This document shows positions 15,417 to 25,247 of a DNA stretch of 64,000 nt, in pieces. Every line of letters begins with the position of its first letter. The first letter of the stretch is position 1. Made by a program: the position numbers and the translations under genes. This stretch comes from Porphyrobacter sp. HT-58-2. Its GTDB lineage: Bacteria > Pseudomonadota > Alphaproteobacteria > Sphingomonadales > Sphingomonadaceae. Below the pieces are notes generated by a model. It saw only the letters and a program-made list of their open reading frames with translations, was not told the origin of the DNA and made no database searches. The DNA lies in the NCBI RefSeq assembly GCF_002952215.1, contig NZ_CP022600.1, positions 1,426,001 to 1,490,000 on the forward strand, given 5' to 3'.

Positions 15417-17159
15417 ATGACCCAAACCCTCTATGCCGCTTACGCCGCGCTGATCGAAACCGTGCTGACCGAACTGGTCGCCGAGGGCGTGCTGCCTGCC
15501 GGCACCAGCTTTGCCAATGTCACGCTCGAACCGCCGCGCGATGCGTCGCATGGCGACCTTGCCACCAATGCCGCGATGGTGCTGGCCAAGGGGGCGGGCA
15601 TGAACCCGCGCGCGTTGGCTGAGGCGATCACGGCCAAGTTGGCCGCACACCCCGGCATCACCAGCGCCGAGATCGCGGGGCCGGGCTTCATCAACCTGCG
15701 CCTCGCACCCGAGGCATGGCTCGCCGAACTGCGCGCCATCGCGCAGCTTGGCGCCGACTATGGCCGTTCGCAGATGGGCGGCGGCACGACCGTCAACGTC
15801 GAATATGTTTCGGCCAACCCGACCGGCCCGATGCACATGGGCCATTGCCGCGGGGCGGTCGTGGGCGATGCGCTGGCCGGCCTGCTCGAATTCGCGGGCC
15901 ACAAGGTCATCAAGGAATACTACGTCAACGACGCAGGCGCGCAGGTCGATGTGCTCGCCCGCTCGGTGCATCTGCGTTATCTTGAGGCGCTGGGGGAAGA
16001 GATCACCATCCCGGAAGGTCTCTATCCCGGTGAATATCTGAAGCCCGTCGGACAGGCGCTCGCCGCCGAGTTCGGGGATCAATACGCCGCCGCGCCGGAA
16101 GCCGAATGGCTGATCGCGTTCCGCACCCGCGCCGTCGCGGCGATGATGGACATGATCCGCGCGGATCTGGCGACGCTCGGCATCCGGCATGATCTGTTCT
16201 CCTCCGAGGCCGAATTGCAGGCATCCGGCAAGGTCGATGCGGCCGAAGCCTGGCTGCGCGCGCATGATCTTGTCTATGACGGCGTGCTCGAAGCGCCCAA
16301 GGGCAAGGCCCCGCCCGAGGACTGGGAGCCGGTCGAGCTGCCGCTGTTCCGCTCGACCAGGTTCGGCGATGATCAGGATCGCCCGATCAAGAAGTCGAAC
16401 GGCGCCTGGACTTATTTTGGCGCGGACCTCGCCTATCACTTCCAGAAAGCCCAGACCGCCGATGCGCTGGTGGACATCTGGGGCGCGGACCATGCCGGGA
16501 CGGTCAAGCGGATCAAGGCCGCCGTCGCCGCGCTGACCAGTGCGGACGGGGCGGCCCCCAAGCCGTTCGAGGTCAAGCTTGTCCAGATGGTGCAGCTGAT
16601 GAAGGGCGGCCAGCCGTTCAAGATGTCGAAGCGGGCGGGCAATTTCGTGACGCTGGCGGACGTGGTCGAGATGGTCGGCAAGGACGTGGTGCGCTTCACC
16701 ATGCTCACCCGCAAGCCCGACGCGCAGATGGATTTCGACTTCGACAAGGTGGTCGAAGCCTCGAAGGACAATCCGGTGTTCTATGTGCAATATGCCCATG
16801 CCCGGATCCGCTCGACCTTGCGCAAGGCGGCTGATCTTGGCCTGCCCCCATCTGATGCCGACCTTGCGCGGCTGGGTGCCGAGGAGCTCGCGCTGGTCGC
16901 CCGCGCGGCGCAATTCCCGCGCGAGATCGAAGCTGCCGCCCGTGCGCGCGAACCGCACCGGATCGCCTTCTATCTCTATGATCTGGCGGCTGACCTCCAT
17001 TCCTACTGGAACCTTGGTAATGACCGCCCGGAAAAGCGGTTCATCGTGGAACAGGACGCGGGGCTGACGTCGGCAAGGCTTTTCCTTGCCGCGGCAATCG
17101 GGCAAGTGATCAAGGGCGGGCTGGGCGTCCTTGGCGTCGAAGCTGTCGAAAGCATGTAA
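15417..17159 (+). CDS. argS: Arginyl-tRNA synthetase
   Basis: A 580-residue class I synthetase that charges tRNA-Arg. The N-terminal tRNA-recognition domain (residues 1-110) is followed by the HIGH-type motif in [13 protein letters not shown] and the KMSKS-type motif in [10 protein letters not shown]. The C-terminal helical anticodon domain contains YAHARIRS and YNLGNDRP-like sequence. Its length is typical. ATG 15417 is the family start. It heads a long plus-strand run of cell-envelope and chromosome genes ending with tatC. Confidence 0.96.
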   Translation: MTQTLYAAYAALIETVLTELVAEGVLPAGTSFANVTLEPPRDASHGDLATNAAMVLAKGAGMNPRALAEAITAKLAAHPGITSAEIAGPGFINLRLAPEAWLAELRAIAQLGADYGRSQMGGGTTVNVEYVSANPTGPMHMGHCRGAVVGDALAGLLEFAGHKVIKEYYVNDAGAQVDVLARSVHLRYLEALGEEITIPEGLYPGEYLKPVGQALAAEFGDQYAAAPEAEWLIAFRTRAVAAMMDMIRADLATLGIRHDLFSSEAELQASGKVDAAEAWLRAHDLVYDGVLEAPKGKAPPEDWEPVELPLFRSTRFGDDQDRPIKKSNGAWTYFGADLAYHFQKAQTADALVDIWGADHAGTVKRIKAAVAALTSADGAAPKPFEVKLVQMVQLMKGGQPFKMSKRAGNFVTLADVVEMVGKDVVRFTMLTRKPDAQMDFDFDKVVEASKDNPVFYVQYAHARIRSTLRKAADLGLPPSDADLARLGAEELALVARAAQFPREIEAAARAREPHRIAFYLYDLAADLHSYWNLGNDRPEKRFIVEQDAGLTSARLFLAAAIGQVIKGGLGVLGVEAVESM

Positions 17160-17190
17160 CGCCCGGATTTGGGGGCATGAGGGTATTTGC

Positions 17191-17895
17191 ATGATCGATG
17201 CCGAGTATGAGGAACTGAACGACGGCGCCGACGAGGCGTTTGGCGACCAACTCGATCTGGCCGATACGGACAGCCTGCCGTGGCTCGAATCCGATGAGGA
17301 GGACGAGGACGCGGGCGGGCTCGACATGATGCAGATCGCCGGGTTCTTCACCGCTCTGGTGGCCTTGCTGGGCGCGGTTGTTGGCGGGGTATGGTATTTC
17401 TCCAACCGGGCGGTCGAGGGCAATCTGGTGGCCGATGGCAGCGTGATTGAAGCGCCTGCGGGGCCGATCAAGGAACGCCCGGACGATCCCGGTGGCAAGG
17501 AATTTGCCGGTACGGGCAATGTTGCACCCGTGGTGGGCGAGGGCGGATCGCGCCCGGCCGTGGTGGCGGAAAAGCCCGTCCCCGCCGCGAGCGCCGCAGC
17601 CACGCCGTCCCCGGCCGCGACCAGACCGGTTCCTGCCGAGACACCTGCCCCCGCTGCGCTGGCCGGGGTCGGTGTTCAGATCGCCGCCTACGGCACCCGC
17701 GCCCGCGCTGAACAGGGGTGGAGCGACATAACCCGCCGCACGGACAAGCTTGCGGGTGTGAAATACCGGATTGTCGAAGGCAAAGTCGATATCGGCACGG
17801 TCTATCGTCTGCAGGCGGTGGCAGCTGACCGGGCTGCGGCGGAACGGCTTTGTGCCGCGCTCAAGGCCGACGGGCTCGATTGTCAGGTGAAATAG
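17191..17895 (+). CDS. SPOR-domain protein
   Basis: A 234-residue protein. Residues 1-45 are acidic and cytoplasmic (DEEDEDAGG). A single membrane helix spans residues ~50-75 (IAGFFTALVALLGAVVGGVWYF). A Pro/Ala-rich periplasmic linker follows, and residues ~160-234 form a SPOR domain (GVQIAAYGTRARAEQGW, then YRLQAVAADRAAAERLCAAL). SPOR domains bind denuded glycan strands at division septa, so a septal role is likely. The position between argS and nagZ is common in Sphingomonadales and other alphaproteobacteria. Confidence 0.88.
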   Translation: MIDAEYEELNDGADEAFGDQLDLADTDSLPWLESDEEDEDAGGLDMMQIAGFFTALVALLGAVVGGVWYFSNRAVEGNLVADGSVIEAPAGPIKERPDDPGGKEFAGTGNVAPVVGEGGSRPAVVAEKPVPAASAAATPSPAATRPVPAETPAPAALAGVGVQIAAYGTRARAEQGWSDITRRTDKLAGVKYRIVEGKVDIGTVYRLQAVAADRAAAERLCAALKADGLDCQVK

Positions 17896-17987
17896 GGGCT
17901 TTTTGCTGGGGTGTCGGACTGGGTTTTCCCCGCCCTTGACCCCCTATTGCCCTTGCTAGACCCCCTCCAGGGTGCGACTCTACCCCC

Positions 17988-19010
17988 ATGATTCCGGCGA
18001 TTTTCGGTCTTTCCGGCCCGCAACTGACGGCCGATGAGCGCGCCTTTTTCCGCGAAGCCGACCCCGCGGGCTACATCCTGTTCGGTCGCAATTGCGAGAA
18101 TCCGGCACAACTGCGCGCCTTGACGGATGATTTGCGCGCGATCCACGGGCGCGACCGTCTGCTGGTCTCGATCGATCAGGAAGGGGGGCGCGTGGCCCGC
18201 CTGCGTCCGCCACATTGGGCGGGCTATCCATGTGCCGAAGTCTTTGCAAAGCTTTATGAAATTGCGCCCGCGAGTGCGATCGAGGCGGCGCGGGCCAATG
18301 CCACGGCTATGGGGCTTGAGCTGTCGGCGATGGGGATCACGGTCGATTACCATCCCCCACTCGATCTGAGGGTGCCGGGTGCGCATGACGTGATCGGTGA
18401 TCGCGCCTTCGGGGCTGATCCGATGCAGGTTGCCGCGCTCGGCCGCGCGGTGCTCGAAGGGCTCGCCGCAGGGGGCGTGACGGGGTGCATCAAGCATATG
18501 CCAGGCCATGGCCGCACCGACGTCGATACCCACAAGGCGCTTCCCACGGTGACCGCCTCGGCTGCGGAACTGGAAGATGATCTGGCTCCGTTTCGCACGT
18601 TGAATCAGGCGCTTGTCGGCATGACTGGGCACCTTGTCTTCACCGCCTGGGATGACGAGAACCCCGCCACGCTGTCTGAAACGGTGATCCGCGACGTGAT
18701 CCGGGGGGCCATCGGCTTTGATGGCCTCTTGCTCACCGACGACATCGACATGGAGGCGCTGGGCGGTTCTATCCCGGAACGCTCCGTCCGCGCGCAGGCG
18801 GCGGGGTGCGACATCATCCTGAATTGCTGGGCGAAGATGGATGACATGGCGGGCATCTGTGAGGTGCTGACCCCCATGTCCGAGGCAACTGCCGCGCGGC
18901 TCGACCGGGCGCTCGCCGGCACGCGCATTGCCCCTGCCATTGACCCGCAAGCCCCCGAGCTGCTGACCAAGCGCGATGCGCTTCTGGCGCTTGCCGAGGC
19001 CGCCGCATGA
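17988..19010 (+). CDS. nagZ: Beta-N-acetylhexosaminidase
   Basis: A 340-residue glycoside hydrolase family 3 enzyme that removes GlcNAc from anhydro-muropeptides during cell-wall recycling. Diagnostic motifs are the substrate loop IKHMPGHGRTDVDTH with the catalytic His/Asp dyad (residues ~165-180), SIDQEGGRVARL near residue 65, and the nucleophile region LLTDDIDMEALGG. It is cytoplasmic, with no signal peptide. The ATG follows a non-coding gap of about 90 bases after the SPOR gene, and the stop overlaps scpA by four bases. Confidence 0.94.
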   Translation: MIPAIFGLSGPQLTADERAFFREADPAGYILFGRNCENPAQLRALTDDLRAIHGRDRLLVSIDQEGGRVARLRPPHWAGYPCAEVFAKLYEIAPASAIEAARANATAMGLELSAMGITVDYHPPLDLRVPGAHDVIGDRAFGADPMQVAALGRAVLEGLAAGGVTGCIKHMPGHGRTDVDTHKALPTVTASAAELEDDLAPFRTLNQALVGMTGHLVFTAWDDENPATLSETVIRDVIRGAIGFDGLLLTDDIDMEALGGSIPERSVRAQAAGCDIILNCWAKMDDMAGICEVLTPMSEATAARLDRALAGTRIAPAIDPQAPELLTKRDALLALAEAAA

Positions 19011-19807
19011 ACGCGCCCGATCAGCCCTTCATGTTCCCGCCCGATGCCGGACGACAGGACACGGATGCGCTCTATCTTGAGCTTGAAGGGTGGGAAGGGC
19101 CGCTCGATCTGCTGCTCGATCTTGCCCGTCGGCAGAAGGTTGACCTTCGTCAGATTTCGATCCTTGCCTTGGTCGATCAGTACCTCAATTACATCGAGCG
19201 GGCCGGCGCGCTGAAGCTGGAACTCGCGGCTGATTACCTCGTGATGGCAGCCTGGCTTGCCTATCTGAAATCTGCCATGCTGCTGCCCAAGGAGGAGCAG
19301 GAAGACCCCTCGCCCGAAGAACTCGCTCTTCGCCTGCAACTTCGGTTACAGCGCCTCGGCGCCATGCGCGAGGCGGCAGCGCGGCTGATGGGGCGCGACC
19401 GGATCGGGCGGGACGTGTTTCTGAGAGGCGCGCCGGAAGGCCTGCGCACCGACCGCAAGACCGTATGGCGCAGCGATTTGTTCACGCTGATTCAGGCCTA
19501 TGGGCAGGTCAAGGCCCGCACCGCGCCGCGCATCTACCATGTCGCGAACCGCCCGGTGATGACGCTCGATTCGGCGCTTGAACGGGTATCGGCGATGCTC
19601 GGGGTGACGCTCGAATGGATGGAAATCAGGGATTTCCTGCCGCCCCATGCCTCTCCCGAACTGAAACGCTCGGCGCTGGCGTCGTCCTTCGTTGCGGCGC
19701 TGGAACTCGCCAAGCGCGGGCGGGCCGAACTGGAGCAGGAGGGCGCTTTTGCTCCCTTGCGCATCCGACGTCTCAAGGACGCCGCAGGACAAGGACTGGG
19801 GGCATGA
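19007..19807 (+). CDS. scpA: Segregation and condensation protein A
   Basis: A 266-residue kleisin that bridges SMC heads. The N-terminal signature is LELEGWEGPLDLLLDLARRQ followed by KVDLRQISILALVDQYL, and the ADYLVMAAWLAYLKSAMLLP segment is the second conserved block. The C-terminal winged-helix region ends near the stop. The gene overlaps both nagZ (ATGA) and scpB (ATGA), giving a tightly coupled nagZ–scpA–scpB unit. The smc gene is not in the window. Confidence 0.94.
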   Translation: MNAPDQPFMFPPDAGRQDTDALYLELEGWEGPLDLLLDLARRQKVDLRQISILALVDQYLNYIERAGALKLELAADYLVMAAWLAYLKSAMLLPKEEQEDPSPEELALRLQLRLQRLGAMREAAARLMGRDRIGRDVFLRGAPEGLRTDRKTVWRSDLFTLIQAYGQVKARTAPRIYHVANRPVMTLDSALERVSAMLGVTLEWMEIRDFLPPHASPELKRSALASSFVAALELAKRGRAELEQEGAFAPLRIRRLKDAAGQGLGA

Positions 19808-20421
19808 GCGTGGAGGAACCCGGCACGCTCGAACGCGCCGTCGAGGCGACGCTGTTCGCCGCCGAGGAGCCGCTGAGCGTTGACGCGCTTGCCGCCCATC
19901 TGGGAGGGCTTGCGGCCACCGACGTCCGTGAAGCGCTGAGCCTGCTCGAAGCGCACTATCGCAACCGCGGTATCTATCTGGTCGAGCGCGGTGGGCGCTG
20001 GCATTTCGAAACCGCGCCTGATCTCGCCCATTTGCTGCGCCGCGAGAAGGAACAGGTACGCCGCCTGAGCCGCGCCGCGACCGAGGTTCTGGCGATCATC
20101 GCCTATCACGAACCGGTAAGCCGGGCGGAAATCGAATCGATCAGAGGTGTGCAGACAAGTGCAGGCACGCTGGATGTGCTGATGGAGGCGGGCTGGATCC
20201 GCCCCGCCGGCCGCCGCGAGGTTCCGGGGCGCCCTGTGATTTACGCGACAACAGCCACCTTCCTTGACCATTTCGGCCTCGCCAGTCGGCGCGACCTGCC
20301 CGGCATCGAGGAATTGCGCGCTGCTGGCCTGCTCGATCCGGTCGACGAGGCGATGGAAGCCGCGCTCGAAGGATCAGGGCGCTTCGAGCCCGACGAGGAC
20401 GATGAGGCCGAGACTGACTAG
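19804..20421 (+). CDS. scpB: Segregation and condensation protein B
   Basis: A 205-residue ScpB with two winged-helix units: residues ~10-80 (VEATLFAAEEPLSVDALAAHL) and residues ~90-165 (LSRAATEVLAIIAYHEPVSR, then IRGVQTSAGTLDVLMEAGWI and RPVIYATTATFLDHFGL). It dimerises and wraps the ScpA kleisin. The acidic tail (EPDEDDEAETD) is unstructured. The start is inside the scpA stop. Confidence 0.94.
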   Translation: MSVEEPGTLERAVEATLFAAEEPLSVDALAAHLGGLAATDVREALSLLEAHYRNRGIYLVERGGRWHFETAPDLAHLLRREKEQVRRLSRAATEVLAIIAYHEPVSRAEIESIRGVQTSAGTLDVLMEAGWIRPAGRREVPGRPVIYATTATFLDHFGLASRRDLPGIEELRAAGLLDPVDEAMEAALEGSGRFEPDEDDEAETD

Positions 20422-20502
20422 AATCGCCGATTGGTCGTCACCACTGGCGCCTGCGTCCGATCATACCTATACTGGTTCCAACACTAGCAAGAGAGAACTC
20501 TC

Positions 20503-20745
20503 ATGAGTATCGGTTGGCCGCAGCTTCTCGTCGTCGCACTGCTTGTGCTCGTGCTGTTCGGGCGCGGACGCATTTCCGAGATGATGGGCGATTTCGGCAA
20601 GGGCATTTCGAGCTTCAAGAAGGGCATGAACGAAGCGGACGAACCCGCCGCGAGCAAGGCGCGGATCGAACCTCCGGCCGCCACGGGCGCGCCTGCTGAA
20701 ACGCCCGCGCCCACGGCGGACAAGAACGACACCACCGGCGTCTGA
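20503..20745 (+). CDS. tatA: Sec-independent translocase subunit TatA
   Basis: An 80-residue protein with one N-terminal membrane helix (WPQLLVVALLVLVLFGRGR), the FGRG hinge, an amphipathic helix with ISEMMGDFGKGISSFKKGM, and a Pro/Ala-rich polar tail. It oligomerises to form the Tat pore for folded proteins. AAGAGAG precedes the ATG. It is first of tatABC. Confidence 0.95.
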   Translation: MSIGWPQLLVVALLVLVLFGRGRISEMMGDFGKGISSFKKGMNEADEPAASKARIEPPAATGAPAETPAPTADKNDTTGV

Positions 20746-20781
20746 TCCTCGCAGACAGGAGGCGGCGCGTCCGCACCCATA

Positions 20782-21171
20782 ATGTTCGACATCGGCGCTG
20801 CGGAACTGCTGGTCATCATTATCGTCGCGGTCGTCGTGATCGGGCCGAAGGATCTGCCGATGGCGATGCGCACGGCGGGCCGCTGGATCGGCAAGATGCG
20901 CCGCATATCTGCCCATTTCCGTTCAGGCATCGACACCATGGTGCGCGAGGCCGAACTGGAAGACATGGAAAAGAAGTGGAAGGCGCAGAACGAGGAAATC
21001 ATGCGCCGCTCCGCCGCTCTTACCGATGAGGCCGCTGGAGCCGATACGGGCGGAGCGGTGATGACCGGGCCTGCGCCTGCTGCCGGCCAGGAACTGTCTG
21101 CCGAGCCTTCGACTGATAATCCGGCCCCTGACACTCCGGCTCCCAAGGGCAGCGACCATGTTCAAGGTTGA
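20782..21171 (+). CDS. tatB: Sec-independent translocase subunit TatB
   Basis: A 129-residue protein with the TatB N-terminal pattern FDIGAAELLVIIIVAVVVIGPKDLP, including the membrane Glu, followed by a longer charged amphipathic helix and a disordered Pro/Ala tail. With TatC it forms the twin-arginine signal receptor. Its end overlaps tatC by 14 bases. Confidence 0.94.
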   Translation: MFDIGAAELLVIIIVAVVVIGPKDLPMAMRTAGRWIGKMRRISAHFRSGIDTMVREAELEDMEKKWKAQNEEIMRRSAALTDEAAGADTGGAVMTGPAPAAGQELSAEPSTDNPAPDTPAPKGSDHVQG

Positions 21172-21967
21172 CGATCTTGACGAGACCCGGGCGCCGCTGC
21201 TCGATCATCTGATCGAATTGCGCACCCGCATCATCCGCTCGCTGCTGGCACTGGCGCTTGGCTTCGGCGTGTGCCTCTATTTCGCGGACGACATCCTCGG
21301 CTTTCTGGTATGGCCACTGAAACAGGCCTTCCCCGACGGCGAGGGGCAACTGATTTTCACCAAGCTGCCCGAAGTGTTCTTCGTCGAGCTGAAGGTTGCG
21401 CTGTTTGCAGGCTTCATGGTGAGCTTTCCGGTGGTCGCCAACCAATTGTGGGCGTTTGTCGCGCCGGGGCTTTATGCACGTGAGAAGAAGGCGTTCCTGC
21501 CGTTCCTGCTTGCAACCCCGGTGCTGTTTTTGAGCGGCGCGGCGCTGGCCTATTTCGTCGTGATGCCGACCGCGTTCCGGTTCTTCCTTGGCTATGGCGG
21601 GGAGGCCGGGGGCTTGCAGGTGCAGGCCTTGCCGAGCGCGGGAGAATATCTCGGGCTGGTGATGCAGTTCATCCTTGCTTTCGGGATCACCTTCCTGTTG
21701 CCGGTGTTGCTGTTGCTGCTGCACCGTGCCGGGATCATCACCCGCGCGCAGATGGCAGGCGCGCGCCGCTATGTGATTGTCGGCATATTTGCCCTTGCCG
21801 CGATCGTTACGCCGCCCGATCCCGGTTCGCAGGTGATCCTCGCCCTGCCCTTGCTGCTGCTGTTCGAGATATCGCTCGTGCTGATGCGGCTGCAGGAAAA
21901 GGCCGTGGAAGGCGACAGGGCCGCGCGCGCAGCCGAGGAAGCGGAACAAAAGGCGGCGGCGGAGTAG
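21158..21967 (+). CDS. tatC: Sec-independent translocase subunit TatC
   Basis: A 269-residue polytopic protein with six membrane helices. The family signature PLLDHLIELRTRI lies in the N-terminal cytoplasmic region, and the conserved Glu-containing loop is seen in FFVELKVALFAGFMVSFPVV. GIFALAAIVTPPDPGSQ is typical of the C-terminal half. It recognises the twin-arginine motif. At least one protein in the window (39301) carries a Tat-type signal. Its stop is one base from the convergent amidohydrolase stop. Confidence 0.95.
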   Translation: MFKVDDLDETRAPLLDHLIELRTRIIRSLLALALGFGVCLYFADDILGFLVWPLKQAFPDGEGQLIFTKLPEVFFVELKVALFAGFMVSFPVVANQLWAFVAPGLYAREKKAFLPFLLATPVLFLSGAALAYFVVMPTAFRFFLGYGGEAGGLQVQALPSAGEYLGLVMQFILAFGITFLLPVLLLLLHRAGIITRAQMAGARRYVIVGIFALAAIVTPPDPGSQVILALPLLLLFEISLVLMRLQEKAVEGDRAARAAEEAEQKAAAE

Positions 21968-21968
21968 C

Positions 21969-23620
21969 TTACTCGCCGCGCACCTTTACCCCGCCGATCC
22001 ACACCTGCCGCACCCTGGTCTGGCGCAGTTCTTCGGGCGAGGCGAGCAGGGGGTCGCGGTCGACCAGCAGGAAATCCGCGCGCTCGCCGGGGATAAGGCG
22101 GCCAAAGCGTCCCTCGGCAAAGCCGGCATAGGCTGCATCGGAGGTAAACCCGGCAAAGGCCTGTTCGCGGCTGACGGTTTCCTGCGGAAACCAGCCGCCA
22201 AAGGGTTCGCCCGCCGCATCGGTGCGGCTGATCGCGGCAGCCATCCCGGCCCAGGGATCGGCGGGCTCCACCGGGGCATCGGAGCCGAAGGCGAGTCTGC
22301 CGCCGACCTTGAGGACAGAGCGCCACGGATAGGCGCCCTCCAGTCGTCCCGGCCCCAGACGTGCTTCTGCCATCAGCCGGTCGGAAGTCTGGTGGAGCGG
22401 CTGCATCGAAGCGATCACCCCGTGCTGGCCCATACGTGCGATGTCGGCAGGATCAATGATCTGTGCGTGTTCGATCCGCCAGCGCCGGTCGCCCTTGTAG
22501 CTTTCGGACAGTTCCTCGACCGCGCCCAGAACCTCGGCATTGGCAGCATCGCCGATCGCGTGGACGGCGGTCTGGAAATTGTCCATCGCCGCACGGCTCA
22601 TCAGGTTCCTGAGCTGCGAAGGGCTGAGCAGCGGCAGGCCGCGGGTGCCATGTTCATCGGCATAGGGCTCTTTCAGGCTCGCCCCGCGCGATCCCAGCGC
22701 GCCGTCGAGGAACAGCTTGATCCCGCCCATCCGCAGTTTGTCGTCATAGAGCCAAGCCGTGGGCTCAGGCCCGGCCATCAGTTCGAGCGTATCGACCGAA
22801 TCGGCATAGGACATGATGCGCACCTGCAGGCGCCCTGCGTCGCCCGCCCGCCGGAATGTCGTCCAGTCGGCGGGCTTGGTACCCATGTCGGCCACCGCGG
22901 TGACACCCTTGGCAAGCAGCACGTCCTGCGCGGCGGCAAACGCAAGATCGCGGTCTTCCGGGCGCGGGGCGGGGACGACCTTGCCGACCAGCGCAATGGC
23001 ATTGTCGATGAATACGCCGGCCGGATTGCCCTTGGCATCGCGGATGATCCGCCCGCCTGCCGGATCGGGAGTCTTGGCGGTTACACCCGCAGTGGTTATG
23101 GCGAGCGTGTTGGCCCAGTTCGCGTGATTGTCGGCACGTTCGAGCCACACCGGGCGATCCGGCACGATGGCATCGAGCTCGGCCGCGGTCGGGAAGCGGC
23201 CGAGACCCCATTTCTCCTGATTCCACCCGCGCCCGAGAATCCAGGGCGGCCAGGATTCTCCTCGGCAAAGGCCTTGATCTTCGCCAGGGCGTCTTCGAGC
23301 GAGGTGGTGTCCGACAGGTCGAGTGTAAGCGCGGCAAAGCCGATGTCCATGACGTGGACGTGGGCATCGATCATGCCGGGGATCAGCACCTGCCCCTCGC
23401 CATCAAGGCGGTAATCGACCGGCGGGCGCGCCTCGCCGCGTTCGAGAATGCTCACGACCTTGCCATCCTCGTCGAACACGAGCCCGGTGAAGCGTTTGAC
23501 TTTGCCTGTCGCATCGATCGTTACCCCGTCGACATTGTCGACCAGCGTATCGGCGAGAGCCGGGGCCGAAAGCGCAAACAGGGAAGCGACGGTCAAAACA
23601 GAAGCAAGAACGGGGCGCAT
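21969..23620 (-). pseudogene. YtcJ-like metal-dependent amidohydrolase, frameshifted
   Basis: Two frames join to one exported amidohydrolase of about 550 residues. Frame 1 (ATG 23620, AAGGA upstream) gives a signal peptide, the beta-sandwich and the metal motif MIDAHVHVMDIG. Frame 2 resumes with PWILGRGWNQEKWG and runs to 21969 through RLKLFLDGALGSRGA-like sequence, the metal His in RRWRIEHAQIID and LAFGSDAPVEPADPW. The shift lies at about 23243-23252; restoring one base in GGCCGCCCTGG would give GRPWILGRGW, which is standard for this family. The gene is broken as read; frame 2 alone lacks the first metal ligands. Substrate unknown (amide, carbamate or imidazolone-type). Confidence 0.82.
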
Positions 23621-23777
23621 GATGATCCTTGAAATCGGGCAGGGCAAAAGCTCAGAAGCCGGTGCCTATCGTCTTCGTGCAAGGATGCCAACTTTCAGCC
23701 GCACATGAAATCCTTTGGCACATTCAGCCCAAGCCTGATTGCCCTTGCGGCTGCAAGCGCCTAATCGGCGCGGCACT

Positions 23778-25040
23778 ATGTCAATCCAGAGCGCATCTCT
23801 CAGCCCCAAGGGCGCCGCCGCCACCCCGGCCGACCTCACCCTCGACGACGTGCGGGCCGCAGCGGCGCGAATTGGCGGCGCGGTGGTCAACACGCCGATG
23901 ATGCACTCGATCACTTTGTCCGAGATCACCGGCGCCGACATCTGGCTGAAGTTCGAGAACCTTCAGTTCACTGCCGCCTACAAGGAGCGCGGCGCATTGA
24001 ACGCGCTGCTGCTCCTGACAGAAGAACAGCGCGCGCGCGGCGTGATTGCAGCCTCGGCGGGCAACCATTCGCAGGGCTTGTCATACCACGGCACAAGGCT
24101 GGGCGTGCCGGTCACCATCGTCATGCCCAAGCCGACACCGACCGTGAAGGTCATGCAGACCGAGAGCGTCGGCGGCACGGTTGTGCTGGAAGGCGAGACT
24201 TTCGATGAGGCCTATGCGCATGCCCGCAAGCTCGAAGGCGAGCTGGGTCTGACTTTCGTCCACCCTTTCGACGATCCCCACGTGGCGGCGGGCGCCGGAA
24301 CGGTTGCGCTGGAAATGCTCGAAGTAAAGCCCGATCTCGATTGCATCGTCACGCCAATCGGTGGGGGCGGCTTGATTTCGGGCATGGCGACGGTCGCCAA
24401 GGCGCTCAACCCCGATATCGAAGTGGTCGGTGTGCAAGCGGGACTCTTCCCGTCGATGTTCGACCGCATCAAAGGTGCGAACCTGCCCTGCGGTGGAGAC
24501 ACGCTGGCCGAAGGGATCGCGGTCAAGGTGCCGGGCGATTTCACGGCGAAGGTGATTGCCGAGCGGGTCGACGACATCCTGCTGGTCGATGAACCGGCGC
24601 TGGAGAAGGCGGTCGCCTTGCTGCTCCAGATCGAAAAGACTGTCGTCGAAGGCGCCGGCGCGGCGGGACTGGCGGCGGTGCTCGGTAATCCCAAGCGGTT
24701 CGCGGGCAAATCGGTGGGCCTCGCGCTATGCGGCGGCAATATCGACACGCGCCTGCTCGCCAATGTGCTGCTGCGCGATCTCGCCCGGCAGGGCCGCCTG
24801 GCGCGGCTGCGGATCACCTTGCAGGATCGTCCCGGCGCACTGTTCAAGGTGATGCGCCTGTTCGACGAACACAACGTCAACATCATCGAAATCTATCACC
24901 AGCGCATCTTCACGACGCTCCCGGCGAAGGGCCTGATCACCGATATCGAATGCGAGGCCCGCGATGCCGAGCAGGTGGAACGGCTTGTCGAAGGGTTGCG
25001 CGCGCAGGGCTACACGGTGCAGCTCGTCGAACTCGGCTGA
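23778..25040 (+). CDS. ilvA: Threonine ammonia-lyase (threonine dehydratase)
   Basis: A 420-residue PLP enzyme converting threonine to 2-oxobutanoate for isoleucine synthesis. The PLP lysine is in FTAAYKERGALN (residue ~66), the substrate loop in ASAGNHSQGLSYH, and the phosphate-binding glycine loop in TPIGGGGLISGM. Residues ~340-420 form an ACT domain (ITLQDRPGALFKVMRLFDEHNVN), which in relatives senses amino acids. The single ACT unit and length resemble the shorter threonine dehydratases. An 11-bp hairpin follows the stop. Confidence 0.93.
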   Translation: MSIQSASLSPKGAAATPADLTLDDVRAAAARIGGAVVNTPMMHSITLSEITGADIWLKFENLQFTAAYKERGALNALLLLTEEQRARGVIAASAGNHSQGLSYHGTRLGVPVTIVMPKPTPTVKVMQTESVGGTVVLEGETFDEAYAHARKLEGELGLTFVHPFDDPHVAAGAGTVALEMLEVKPDLDCIVTPIGGGGLISGMATVAKALNPDIEVVGVQAGLFPSMFDRIKGANLPCGGDTLAEGIAVKVPGDFTAKVIAERVDDILLVDEPALEKAVALLLQIEKTVVEGAGAAGLAAVLGNPKRFAGKSVGLALCGGNIDTRLLANVLLRDLARQGRLARLRITLQDRPGALFKVMRLFDEHNVNIIEIYHQRIFTTLPAKGLITDIECEARDAEQVERLVEGLRAQGYTVQLVELG

Positions 25041-25062
25041 TTTTCCGGCACAGTGTCGCAGG

Positions 25063-25092
25063 GGCGCAAAGGGCTGCACGCCCCTTTGCGCC
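25063..25092. terminator. Strong hairpin after ilvA
   Basis: GGCGCAAAGGG at 25063-25073 and CCCTTTGCGCC at 25082-25092 form a perfect eleven-pair stem with an eight-base loop. There is no adjacent T run, so it may stabilise the 3' end of the transcript or act with Rho rather than being a classical terminator. Confidence 0.5.
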
Positions 25093-25247
25093 ATGATGGA
25101 TGCATTTTTGCGGCGGGCCGTGCGCGGGCCTGCACAAATCGCGACTTTTTCATGGTTAAGGGACTTTTACCGGAACGATGGTGCGGGCATAAGATTTTCT
25201 TAACGTTTCAGCAGCGCGATTCATGCGCGAACAGGCAGGCCCCACCC

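Noticed and set aside
15372..17603. A 743-codon open frame antisense to argS
   Set aside because: Same reason; argS is fully conserved on the other strand.
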